NCBI RefSeq assembly: GCF_907164915.1 | Contig: NC_061863.1 | Span: 33,639,133-33,703,132 of the forward strand | DNA length: 64,000 bases | From: Impatiens glandulifera | Lineage: Eukaryota; Streptophyta; Magnoliopsida; Ericales; Balsaminaceae | Direction of reading: 5' to 3' | Shown: positions 46,601 to 56,748 of the stretch, in pieces | Position numbering within the stretch: the first letter of the stretch is position 1 | Layout of the letters: every line of letters starts with the position of its first letter | The notes under the pieces: generated by a model | Told to the model about the DNA's origin: nothing | Database searches by the model: none | What the model saw: only the letters and a program-made list of their open reading frames with translations | Translations under genes and position numbers: made by a program

Positions 46601-48180
46601 AAGAGTAAATGCGGGACACAATGAACATTAAATCTACAAATGAAAAGAGTGTGTTCTATCTCTAGGAAGCATAAGTGCTAAGTTGAAGTGTAATTTTTAC
46701 AATTTCGGTTAAAATTGTACTGTGTTATCGAGCAGGAAATAAGTCTCGATCGGATTGTGTTTGTATTCCTTAGTGAATATCCTTCTCGCGGTTTCGAGAG
46801 GAAGGGGTGACATTGGAGTTTTATCTCCGAACATCCATGAAAATCTGTCTTGTTATTTACTTTCCGCCTGATTTACTTTATAACCGAGCTGTACTAACCT
46901 ACCTACATCGCTTTGACCGACTCTACACTACCTAAACCGAATCACCAAGTTACAAAACCGACCCAGCAACTTCCAAACCTGTCTTATCCAAAAACCGGTT
47001 CTGCCTATCTCGTGAGTGTTCTACTTCAACCTGAAACAAACCTCTTCCACGCTTGAACTTGGTTCAAGGGTTTGTGATAGTTTGTGTAGTATTGAAACCT
47101 CGGTATTAATCTCTAACCGGATTAATCCCCACCCTTTGAGTGAGACCCGCTAACCGGCCCAACCCCGGTCCTCCAGCCGCGACCTAGATCCTAACAATCT
47201 CGAAGGCTTTCTCAAAATGGTTGACGTAGTAGATAGATAGGACATCGAAGTTGCATAAAGTACGCATGGACCTTGCCTTAACCTTGAATCGACTAATTCA
47301 GACTCCTTCTTGTTTGAATTTTCATATTGGAGGAACTGGCCTCCGATTCATTCACTGTTTTCGATCTTTTTGCCCCTGTTGACATGACAGAAGCAGACGG
47401 TTGTTTTGATCGGGTAGAGGGCTTTCCACCTGTTTGATAACTAGATGCACCAGAGGCACATTTTACGTTGTTCTTCATCCTTATCAGTGTGTTAGCTACT
47501 GTAAGGGCAGTGAATACTCTTGGAGAGTTGATCTGCTCTGGTTCACCAACAGGAACCCCTAAATGATCCATCAATCGACTCAGTTGAGCCGCATACGTTA
47601 TGCTCTCCTTGTTTGATTGACAAATCGAAAATCACAGGTTCTGGAAAAGAGTAGATGCCTAGTTTACCTGGATTCCCTTTGAAATAACGCACATATAGTC
47701 AAAATGATCTTGACTATAGAGATGGAAGGAGCCAGACTTCCCTTGGAGTGCTTTTGCCACCACGTCGTTCAGCAGAATGAAATGAGGATTAAGGGCCTTC
47801 TTGTATCCATTAACATGAATCAACGAATCATCAGCAGATAAAGTCTTCTTCATCTCTTGCATGACTTCCGATGAAAGAATCAGATCGAAAGTGTGCCCCT
47901 CCGTTGGAAGTTCAAAGAACTCCGCATAAACGGTTTCATCGATGGAGAAATCCATGCCGTTGACGGTTTCTACGATGGATTCACCCACCATAGTTGCAGA
48001 TTTGAAGAACTCGCGAACTTTTTTATCATAGAATATGAACGGACCACCGAGATACTTCCTCAACCTAGAATACTCTAGGGTTCTGAACATCTCCACCACT
48101 TCCGGTTGATCGAAAGTGTACACCAATGGAAAGTCCACCTGCAAAGTACAATGACCCAAAGTGATTTTCTTGTTCACCAT
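43618..48180 (-). pseudogene. 3' ORF of element C, split by a solo LTR
   Basis: ATG at 48180 (MVNKKITLGHCTLQVDFPLV); the open frame extends upstream only to a GTG. The family block RKYLGGPFIFYDKKVREFF is close to the copies at 1.2 kb and 59 kb, followed by FFELPTEGHTFDL. Later parts are MDHLGVPVGEPEQIN (47574-47293), an interruption by the element A solo LTR (45989-47196), then SKKKKTKAPRASKSL, long acidic and coiled-coil-like stretches (45263-44495, frameshifted), and an Arg/Gly-rich tail (GGRSGGDHGGRSSGG, 43870-43680). It ends at 43618, 162 bp from the polypurine tract. Without the LTR it would encode roughly 1,100 residues, much longer than the family members in A and D. The RGG-like tail suggests RNA binding, as inference only. 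Confidence 0.65.
45989..47196 (+). repeat. Solo LTR of element A type, TSD ATCTC
   Basis: 1208 bp, TGTTAGATAA...GATCCTAACA on the plus strand, flanked by ATCTC at 45984-45988 and 47197-47201. It is alignable to 9224-10422 over its full length, including the TATA box (46580-46588). It interrupts the 3' ORF of element C and so is younger than C's insertion or C's master copy. Confidence 0.95.
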
Positions 48181-48301
48181 TTTCGAAAGAATATGAACCG
48201 ACACATGATTTCAGAGAGATTTAGAGAGAGAAATGCAAAGAAAACTAGGGTTCTTAAGTATTTCGAGATATTGAAAACTTTTAAACTCATGCACTAATGT
48301 C

Positions 48302-48309
48302 CTTATATA
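48302..48309 (-). promoter_or_regulatory. TATA box of element C 3' ORF
   Basis: Minus strand TATATAAG, 122-129 bp upstream of the ATG at 48180. An E2F-like GCGGGGAAAA lies further upstream at 48488-48497 and palindromic TTAGACGT repeats at 48590-48850. Confidence 0.5.
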
Positions 48310-48589
48310 GACAGAATAGAGAGATACAAAATAACCGTCTCTTCTTAAGGGTATGGCCCATCAATAAATGTTAGACGTCTTTTTTTCAAGGAGTCATCAT
48401 TAAAAATGAGGGTATATCAGTTATTTTCTCTAAACTTGAAAGACACGTGTCTTCATGTTGGTAAGAGATGACTGTTTGATATTTTGAGCGGGGAAAATAA
48501 ATAGCTCTCAATGTGGGACAGCTGTCCTTAATCAGTCTAATCGGCACGTAGTTAGAGGTTTTTCTTACAGCAAAAATCCATATATCCAC

Positions 48590-48850
48590 ACGTCTATTAG
48601 ACGGATGGGTCTATGAAACGCATACGTCTAATTCCGTGTTATAAAACTAATGTCTATTAGACGTGTACGTCTAATTCCGCATGAACACCACGTGTTAGAC
48701 GTGTGTTTGATTAGACGTGAGCATCCTCTATTAGACGTGTCCGTCTAACCGCGTAGGATTAAACCTCAACAAATAGACTTAGATGTATAGATTGTGAGCA
48801 AAAATACGTCTAAGTACACACCTTTCTTTTAGACACACTTGTCTAATTAG
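48590..48850. repeat. TTAGACGTG...GTCTAA repeats upstream of the 3' ORF in C
   Basis: About six half- or full palindromes of the LTR type (ATTAGACGTGTACGTCTAAT and similar) lie in non-LTR DNA between the pol deletion point and the 3' ORF promoter. Matching repeats lie upstream of the D ORF at 59750-60050. Confidence 0.7.
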
Positions 48851-49123
48851 ACCGATTAAGGATATTCGTCGGGAGAGTATCTTTATTTCCAAATAAATTT
48901 TCCTTCTTATTTTGTATATGGTCATAAAAATGTAATAAATAATTTTTGTGGTCCAAAGACCAAAAACATTTTTATCAAATAAAAACATTTATCTACTAGA
49001 ATGGCAAAGACCATTGTTGATCTTTCAGGCTGTGTACTCAAAAGAGTATTCTTCTTGATTCCTTCCTGCAATCCTCCTACATCACCTACAAAAGAAACTA
49101 TTTACACATTTTGGTACCCATAC

Positions 49124-49660
49124 TCAATTGGGTCCTCGATCAATTAGTCCCTTAGGAATCCATATTTGAGTTATTCTGATGGATTTCCCATTTTGTGTTG
49201 TGATTAATGCATAAGATTTTGACTTAGCAGATGACTTCCTGCTAGCCACTAATCCTTTAACTTTTGAAGAAGATTTTCTTGTAAAACTCATTGACTTAGA
49301 GTCATGTTTTAAATTGCCAGAGTTATTAGCTGCTTCTAGCTTATTCTTAAGCCAGCTAACAGTAGGCGGAACATAAACTATTTCATTTTTGAAAGCAACT
49401 TCTTCATGAATAGGATCATATTCAATGTCAGTCATACTTCCTTTGACAAAACATATTGTCTTAAGTTTGTCAGATGAGTTGGACTTTTTGCATGATAGTT
49501 TAGGGTCATTGCTATCAAACCCCAATCCGGATCTAGATCCAGCAGGTTTCAACATGCTGTTCTGATGTTTAACAGCTTCTCCAGACCTTGTCCATGCACA
49601 GACAACATAGTTTAACCTTTTGTTTTCAGATGAAAGGGTTTGAATCTGTTCTTTGAGCAT
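49124..49660 (-). pseudogene. Gag-pol linker of element C, end of coding before deletion
   Basis: The open frame reads MLKEQIQTLSSENKRLNYVV and ends SIRITQIWIPKGLIDRGPN. The same two landmarks bracket the corresponding region of element D (63840 and 63330). In A the IWIPKGLI motif directly precedes the protease. In C nothing recognisable as protease follows, so this marks the left shoulder of the pol deletion. The N-terminal part is coiled-coil-like. Confidence 0.7.
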
Positions 49661-49870
49661 CTCATTTTCAGATGAGATCTCTTCAATCTTCTTTTCAAAA
49701 ACATTTGACTCTTAAGCTTGAGACAGATTTGGTTTGTTTACATCTGATGAAGATTTGGTTTCATTTAGGGATTCTGCTACCTTTCTTTACTCGATGACCA
49801 TGTCATCTAGTGCAGCTACAAGTTGTTCCCTTGAAAACCTTTTGGAAGAGAAGTCAAATACCTCAGTCTC

Positions 49871-50867
49871 CTAAGTTCTTTCTTCATCTTCTCTTGCAAT
49901 GAAGAAAGTCATATCTTCTTTATCACTTTCACTAGATGAAAAGTAGGAGCCACGGTTGCTTCCTCTGTTTTTCCCGTCACCTGCCATAAGAGCCTTCAGC
50001 TCTTTTCCATCATCCATGGCATCTTCACGTTTTGGCTTTCCGCATTCCGATGCATAATGATCTTTAATACCACAGTTAAAACAAGTAACATTAGCTTTAG
50101 ATTTTTTATTGTCATTAGAATTTGAAGAGTTTGAGTTAGAGTTGCTCTTCTTCATGAAGTTGTCAAACTTCTTCACAAAGAGAGACATGGCATCGCTGCT
50201 CAGCTGCTGAGCTTCCATCTTCACATCCGGAGCGGTTGGTGGCTCTTCAGCACCCACCAGCGCCTTGGCAATAATAACGGATGTGGGTTGATCTTCTTCC
50301 ATCATACAGTTTAGCTCGAACTCATAGGCCTTGAGATCAGCAAGGAGATCAAAGAGAGAGATCTTGTTAAGATCTTTGCATTCTCTCATCGTCATTGTCT
50401 TTATGTCCCATTCTCTTGGAGAGCATGCATGACCTTGATAGAAAGCTCCCGTTTGCTATAGGTTTTACCTAAGATAGATAGAGAGGAAACGATCTTGCTG
50501 AATCTGGTGTCGAAATTGTTCATTGTTTCACCAGGACGCATCTTAAAGTTATCGAACTGTTGAGTGGCAACCATGATATTGTTTTCCTTGGTTTGCTCGT
50601 TGCCCTCACACAGTTGGGTGAGTTGTCATCGAGAGATCTGTACAGAACATCAAAAGCCAAGTTGTTGAGGTTGTTCTACCTCTTTTCATCAGCGGTCCAG
50701 TCAGCCTTCTCCTTATCAATTTTGATATGACCTTCTGTGACAACGCTCCACATGTCGTCATGAAGAGAAGATAGATGTGCACGAACTCTCTTCTTCCAAA
50801 TAATGTAGTTTTCTCGAGAGAAAGTTGGAATGGCTGTAGCACTGACATCCTTGGTTATGGTGGACAT
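49871..50867 (-). pseudogene. gag: Copia gag of element C (broken)
   Basis: ATG at 50867 (MSTITKDVSATAIPTFSREN), with NYIIWKKRVRAHL matching the copia gag N-terminus. Stops and shifts separate this from the block 50395-49871, which has LFDLLADLKAYEFELN and the zinc knuckle CFNCGIKDHYASEC. It is similar in plan to element A gag (KLHDVFEDLKAYEFEM) but clearly a different family. Confidence 0.85.
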
Positions 50868-50898
50868 ATTTCAGGAAAGGCTTGAGAATAGAAACAGG

Positions 50899-50910
50899 GC
50901 TCTGATACCA
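50899..50910 (-). promoter_or_regulatory. Primer-binding site of element C
   Basis: Minus strand TGGTATCAGAGC, two bases from the LTR. An exact initiator tRNA-Met site, the same spacing as in element A. Confidence 0.93.
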
Positions 50911-50912
50911 AT

Positions 50913-53005
50913 TGATAGGATCGACTTAATCGATAGAGACGGGGGTCTGGCTATGGACGAAGGCTTATGAAAAACGGTTTGAAAGAAATCATGTTAGGGA
51001 TTTAATTCACTTTCTATTCTACGCAAACACTTGTAAACACTTGAAACAGATTCAAGGCGGAATTGTTTACTTGGGTTTGAAGCTCAAGATGAAATATGAA
51101 AAGATGAGAGAAATGAAAGAACACAGCAGTTTGTTTATGGATGTTCGGAGAAACTCTCCTACGTCACCCCTTCTTCCAACCACCGGAAGGATTCACTATA
51201 ATATGATTCGAATCAAATACAGTTTACACACACTTAGCTCACTATTGAACAGAACACTCTCTGTTCAATTACAAGATGTAGAATATCATTCAGCTAAAGG
51301 TGTTTTTATTATTTCTCTCTCTTGATTCACACACAGTACAATCAGAAAGCAGCTTCACAATATGAATATTCAAAGGCTTGATTTCTCTGTAATTTCAGTA
51401 AGCAGGATAATTGAGAGATTGTCCGTTGTCCTTGAGATTTGTTAAATACTGAGCAGGAGCTAACGGTCGAATCTTTTAGAATGATACATGACACTCTTCC
51501 ATTGGAAAGCCTCCATTGTACACAACAGGTTCTAAGCACAAGGATCTGATCTTCACTAGAAAGTGGAGCAGGAGTAGGGTACAGTTATAGCACGTGGGTA
51601 GGCAGATGCTAGCTTTAAGCACACTACTTAAGTTGAGCATTAGACGTATTTCAGTTAAACGAATTGTGAAAATCAGTTTAATGAAATTCAAATATCCCCG
51701 TTTAATAACAGAGTCTATTAGACCGCCTGGTCTAATAGAATTAGACTTACGTCTAATTACAATAACCATTAGACTGAACGTCTAACTCCACTGAGTTAGA
51801 CTGCACGTCTAATTCCGGTCCTACCTCAGACTTGTCTGAAGGAGTTAGAATCATGTCTAACTTTCACTTAATTAGACTTACGTCTAATTATCCAATAACC
51901 ATTAGACTGCACGTCTAACTCCACTAAGTTAGACTACACGTCTAATTCCGGTTCTACCCTAGACTTGTATGAAGGAGATAGACTCAAGTCTAACTTTCAC
52001 TTAATTAGACTACACATCTAATTATCCAATAACCATTAGACTGCACGTCTAACTCCACTGAGTTAGACTGCACGTCTAATTCTAGTTCTACCTCAGACTT
52101 GTCTGAAGGAGTTAGACTCACGTTTAACTTTCACTTAATTAGACTTACGTCTAATTATCCAATAACTATTATACTGCACGTCTAAATCCATTGAGTTAGA
52201 CTGCACGTCTAATTCCGGTTCTACATCAGACTTGTCTGAAGGAGTTAGACTCACGTCTAACTTTCACTTAATTAGACTACACATCTAATTATCCAATAAC
52301 CATTAGACTGCTCGTCTAACTCCACTGAGTTAGACTGCACGTCTAATTCCGGTTCTACCTTAGACTTGTCTGAAGGAGTTAGACTCACGTTTAACTTTCA
52401 CTTAATTAGACTTACGTCTAATTATCCAATAACTATTATACTGCACGTCTAAATCCATTGAGTTAGACTGCACGTCTAATTCCGGTTCTACATCAGACTT
52501 GTCTGAAGGAGTTAGACTCACGTCTAACTTTCACAATCCATTAAACTGCACGTCTAACTCCACTGAGTTAGACTACACGTCTAATTCCGCACATATATTA
52601 GACTGCACGTCTAACTCTGCTGAGTTAGACAGCACGTCTAATTCCGAATATATTAGACTGACCGTCTAATTCCATATACATTAGACTATCCGTCTAATTG
52701 CAAATATATTAGACTGCACGTCTAATTCCGAAATTCATTAGACTACACGTCTAATTCTATACATTCATTAGACTGCACGTCTAACTCCGTTGAGTTACAC
52801 TGTACGTCTAATTCTATGCATTCATTAGACTACACGTCTAATTCTATGCATTTAATGCCAAAATCGGTCTAATGATCCTCATTAGAGCCAAGTCTTATGA
52901 AATATGATTTCAAAACACCTACATCAAAACTCATAAGTCATTTCATCATCAAAATTCCAATGGTTAAATTATTTCAACACTTAGTCAAAATAATTTGACC
53001 CAACA
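50913..53005 (-). repeat. 5' LTR of element C
   Basis: 2093 bp. It carries six tandem units of about 134 bp (landmark CAGACTTGTCTGAAGG near 51827, 51960, 52093, 52229, 52364 and 52497) and dozens of TTAGAC-N5-GTCTAA palindromes. It lacks about 130 bp present in the 3' LTR around 42380-42515 (missing at 51546), so the two LTRs are not collinear. Confidence 0.93.
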
Positions 53006-53010
53006 CAGGA

Positions 53011-53852
53011 CTACATCGACATGTATACAGATTGTCAAATTTAAATTTATAATATATGTAGTTCACAAATTGACATTATAAATCGTATTCCATATTTATA
53101 TCTCCTTTTATAATCATGTAAAACTACCTATTATTATAAATGGATTTTCGAGAATTTACATGAATGTGTATATGGTTTTACATTATTGTGTTCATGGTTC
53201 TACATAAATTTAGCGAAGCAAGAATCACTACACGTAGAGCTATAAAACATAGTGAAGAGAAGTAGGTTTCACTAGTTAAAGATTCTTATACTTAGAGCTA
53301 TAAAAACGTAGTGAAGAGAAGTAAACTTCACTAGTTAACGGTTCTTTCACCGTACTTAGAGTTGTAAAAACGTGTTACATCAATTTACATGCATACATTC
53401 TTCTGTTTTAATGGTTTTACATCAAATTTACATGCATATATAGTTCAACTTTTACATGAAACTGGAAGTTTAGAGCTGAGATGAAAAAAGAATAGTGAAT
53501 GGAGTATCGGCCTCCATGCACAAACTTTTGTTCCATGGTTTTGGTAGTGGAGTTGAGAATTCAGCAGTTGTTGGCATTGTATTTGAAGGCTAGAATGGTA
53601 TTATAATTTAAGAGTTATTAGTAAATAATAACTTCCAATGAATAACATAATAATAAAGGTAGTTAAGTAAACAATGACATATTGGATTTATTATTAATTG
53701 GCTTGGTTTTCTTTTTGATTTTCTTTTATTTGAATTCTTCTCTAAGCCAATTTTTATTTTCCTACCAGACTCTGTTTTCTTATTAGATTTAATTTCTTTC
53801 ACTCGAATAAATAAATGGTGGTGTTTGAGTCTTTATATCCCCTTGTAACTTA
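53011..53852. other. Flank between element C and the FAR1 ORF
   Basis: Resumes the repeat territory: TTCATGTAAAAC-type motifs and AGTGAAGAGAAGTAGGTTTC...ACTAGTTAA units at 53190-53350. 53011-53040 may hold the last codons of the Ulp1-like ORF. AT-rich otherwise. Confidence 0.5.
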
Positions 53853-55801
53853 TTATCCACAAATATACATTGGCTCAGCATAATTTTCTTTCAAATACCT
53901 ATAAGTGTCATCTCTTTCTATTGTCTTTATAAATAAATGCATATACAAGCAACACAAATCTCTGTATATAATATTTTGAAGCTCACTCGGATCAACATTA
54001 TTGTTGTCCATCATTGGATCTGTTACTCCAAAATATCCTTCTTTTGTCCTTCTTGTCGACCTCTTTAATATCATCACAGGAGGAATCTTTATCATGTTTG
54101 TCTTTGTGAATATCTTGAGCATATGAGAAAACAAAATCTCACCAAAAACAAATTTATGACAACTACACTTAATATTATCACAATTCTTATGAACTGTAAT
54201 TGTATGAGGGTATCTCCTATTGTGGGGAGTTAATTTATATTTTTTGTGTGTATCAACATCCTCAAACATTTTTATACCGTAATCATGTGACATATACCAT
54301 TGATGTTCAAAAGACTTAAATACCTCATAAGTGTAAACCTTTCTTGCATCCTTTAAAATCTGAATGGGGTAGGACAAATATGGTTTGTTAGTAATTGATT
54401 TTAAATCATCCTTTAACTCATCATATCTATGTTCCTCGATTAGTCTTTCGAAGTGTTTGAAAAATTCCAAGAACTTGTGTTTGTAGGAGACATACCTTTT
54501 CAACACACTATTCATGCTCTCACTTCTTTGTGTTATAGTCATATTAGTACACAACATATATCGTCCATATGATAAAGCCCACTTTCTTCTAATACAGAAC
54601 AAACGCTTCAACCAATCGTTGTCTTCAAGCGCATATTATGTCAACATTTGATTATAGGCTTCAAGAAACTCTCCCTCTTCACCAAAATCATATATATATG
54701 AAGAAAATTCCTTCAAAAAGTATCTGAACTAATGAAGCATGGAGCTAAAATGTATGGCTGCATTTTAAAAATGTGCCAAATACAGAGATGATTATTTGTT
54801 TTCGGCCATTTAGATGCTAAGACCTTATCCATGGCCGCGTCTTGATCTATAAGAATAGTTTTTAGTTTTTTGCCACGCATAGTTGTGGTGAATGTCTCAA
54901 TCAACCATTTAAAAGTCATAGCAATTTCAACATATAATAGAGCTGCACCAAAAATAATAGATTGTTTGTGATGATTCATACCTACAAAAAGCGCAATTGG
55001 ACGACCTTCCTTATTCTTCTTGTAGGTCGTGCCGAAATTAACGACGTCTCCGAAGTATGAAAAATCGGATCGCATCTTGGAATCAAACAAGAAAATATTC
55101 GTTATTAAATTGTCTACATCAAGTTGAAAAGCATTATAAAACCTAGATCATCATATAGCTTTTTCTTAAAATACTCTAATTCACCCCATTTATCCTCAAA
55201 ATTACATTCTCTAGTTCGTTTCGATCGCAAGTAATTTTTGTAATTATTAGGAAGAAAATATAAATTCTCCCTACCACCGAATTGTTTCTCCATAAGAGAA
55301 TGTGATGCATTTGGAGTGATTCCCACATCAAATGCCATATCAATTTGTAAGCTTGCAAATGTAGTAATATTCCTATGGCATATATAGAGGTGAGATTTCT
55401 TGGGACTTGTAAGAGGATGACAATGCTCACTCAGAAAAGTTACCTCTTCAAACTTTCTATTGTCTATTATTTTTATCGTCAATTTTGCATCACAACCGAA
55501 CCTAGTTTCAGAATGACTTCATTTGACATAAATATCTCATTTATCTTTTCCTCCTTTGACCTTGTGAACTACAATAAAAAACCCTATCCAGTAATAAATT
55601 AGATTTATCATCCTATTTTGAACTGCTCCTTATACCAAATCCTATTATTTTAGCATATTCTAAATAGAATTCATATGCATCTTTTTTAGTGTCAAATTCC
55701 CTACCTAGTTGTGGAATAAATTCTGCTGAAATATCCTCCAATGGTTGACTATTTTGATCGAAAATTAATTGACGCCGGCAACTCGTAGATTCGCTGGTCA
55801 A
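53853..55801 (-). pseudogene. FAR1/FRS-type Mutator transposase (broken)
   Basis: Order on the minus strand. FAR1 DNA-binding part: LGREFDTKKDAYEFYLEYAK (55801-55613), then after a gap EHCHPLTSPKKSHL, IDMAFDVGITPNASHSLMEK, FGGRENLYFLPNNYKNYLR. MULE DDE domain: FGDVVNFGTTYKKNKEGRPI, FVGMNHHKQSIIFGAALL, LIDQDAAMDKVLASKWP (55090-54713). C-terminal part (54611-53853): ITQRSESMNSVLKRYVSYKH, and a SWIM-like finger NIKCSCHKFVFGEILFSHML. Stops and shifts break it near 55110, 54712 and 55610. The first catalytic Asp of the family (FDTTY) is Gly here, the second (DQD) and the Glu are present, and the third SWIM Cys is lost. It is inactive, but clearly the transposase of a FAR1-type Mutator element. Confidence 0.85.
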
Positions 55802-56748
55802 TTATTGATAATGGAAAAAATAAAAACTGGTTTATACATCATTAAATAAAATAAAGATGTTTGTAAAATGAAGGTTGCAAGTCATGAATAAAAACTGTAG
55901 ATTAGTAAAGGACTTGTATTGTTACTTCACTAGTATTTACAGCGCAATAAAAGTGAAGAGCATTTCACTACACTATAAATAGAAACAACTTATATTATTA
56001 AATAAACAAATACAAAGTATACCTCAAATCATTATTATTGTTAATGTTGATTTGTTCCTGAATATTAACAAGAACATAATATTTTTAGTCAAGTAGTCAA
56101 AAAATAAAACATAACAGAACTTGAAGAAAATAAAACATAAATTTAGAAAAATGTGCAATTGTCACCCGGAATCCTGAAGAAAATAATGTCTTACTGAGGA
56201 GTTTGTTTGATGCGATGAATCATGAAATATGAGTTTTCCGACAAAAATAAATCAAATTCTTCTTCACTAGAGCTTATTTTTGCTAAAATATATATACATA
56301 GAGAGAGAAATAAATTCGTACAAAAGCGTCAGCTAGCATGTGCATAGTAGTGAAATGATAAAGATAGTTGAGGTGAGGTGACTTAACATAAATTAATTTT
56401 ATTATAATTAAATTAATAACATAATTTAAAATTAATAATAATGTAAAGCGCTTCATAGTGAAGATTGTTTTACAGTGTAAATACAAGTAAAACCCTTGAT
56501 AGTGAAGATTTCTTCATTAATATTAATTTTTTAATTTCACTATGTAGCGCTTGATAGTGAAGATTTCTTCATATTTTATTGATAGTTTAAAAATATGTAT
56601 AGAGCTTGATATTGAAGATTGCTTCACATTTTATTCTTGTGTAAATACAACTAAAGCGTTGCATATTGAAGATTGTTTCACATGTTATTCACAAGGCTTT
56701 AGAAGGAATTACATGATCGTATAAAAGCTTTTACATAATAGGAGAAAT
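55802..56748. repeat. Right-hand repeats of the Mutator-like territory
   Basis: 55920-55975 and 56440-56700 carry AGCGCTTGATAGTGAAGATT and AGTGAAGATTTCTTCA units, related in inverted sense to the 31.58 kb repeats. 55980-56430 is AT-rich with nothing recognised. Element D begins at 56749. Confidence 0.6.

Larger units (their letters stand above)
41763..53005 (-). mobile_element. Copia element C, complete but pol-less, TSD CAGGA
   Basis: 11,243 bp on the minus strand. It has a 5' LTR at 50913-53005, primer-binding site at 50899-50910, gag at 50867-49871, a gag-pol linker at 49660-49124, a long 3' ORF from 48180 to 43618, a polypurine tract at 43442-43456 and a 3' LTR at 41763-43441. CAGGA flanks both ends (41758-41762 and 53006-53010). 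Protease, integrase, RT and RNase H are absent; the sequence jumps from the linker to the 3' ORF promoter region near 49.0-49.1 kb. A 1.2 kb element A solo LTR is inserted inside. It is inserted in the 3' part of the Ulp1-like ORF. Confidence 0.93.
31440..56748. mobile_element. Putative Mutator-like composite territory with Ulp1 and FAR1 ORFs
   Basis: One family of short repeats (GAAACAAGCGCTAACGAGTG, GAAGCTTGCTTCACTAGT, TTCATGTAAAACCACTA and variants) occurs at 31.48-31.68, 33.09-33.69, 34.38-34.77, 36.48-36.77, 37.71-38.09, 53.14-53.37 and 55.92-56.70 kb. It is interrupted only by insertions with their own TSDs. Between the repeats lie a degraded mobile-domain ORF, a Ulp1-like protease ORF and a FAR1-type Mutator transposase. 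The 17-mer AGCGCTACATAGTGAAA at 31581 recurs in inverted orientation at about 56533-56549, suggesting related inverted ends. Large Mutator-like elements carrying Ulp1-like genes are known in plants. Outer boundaries are not established, and several elements could be juxtaposed. Confidence 0.45.

Noticed and set aside
51650..52850. CRISPR-like array of regular palindromic repeats
   Set aside because: Repeats lie within an LTR with TG...CA ends and TSD, spacers are similar to one another and the genome is a plant; no cas genes.
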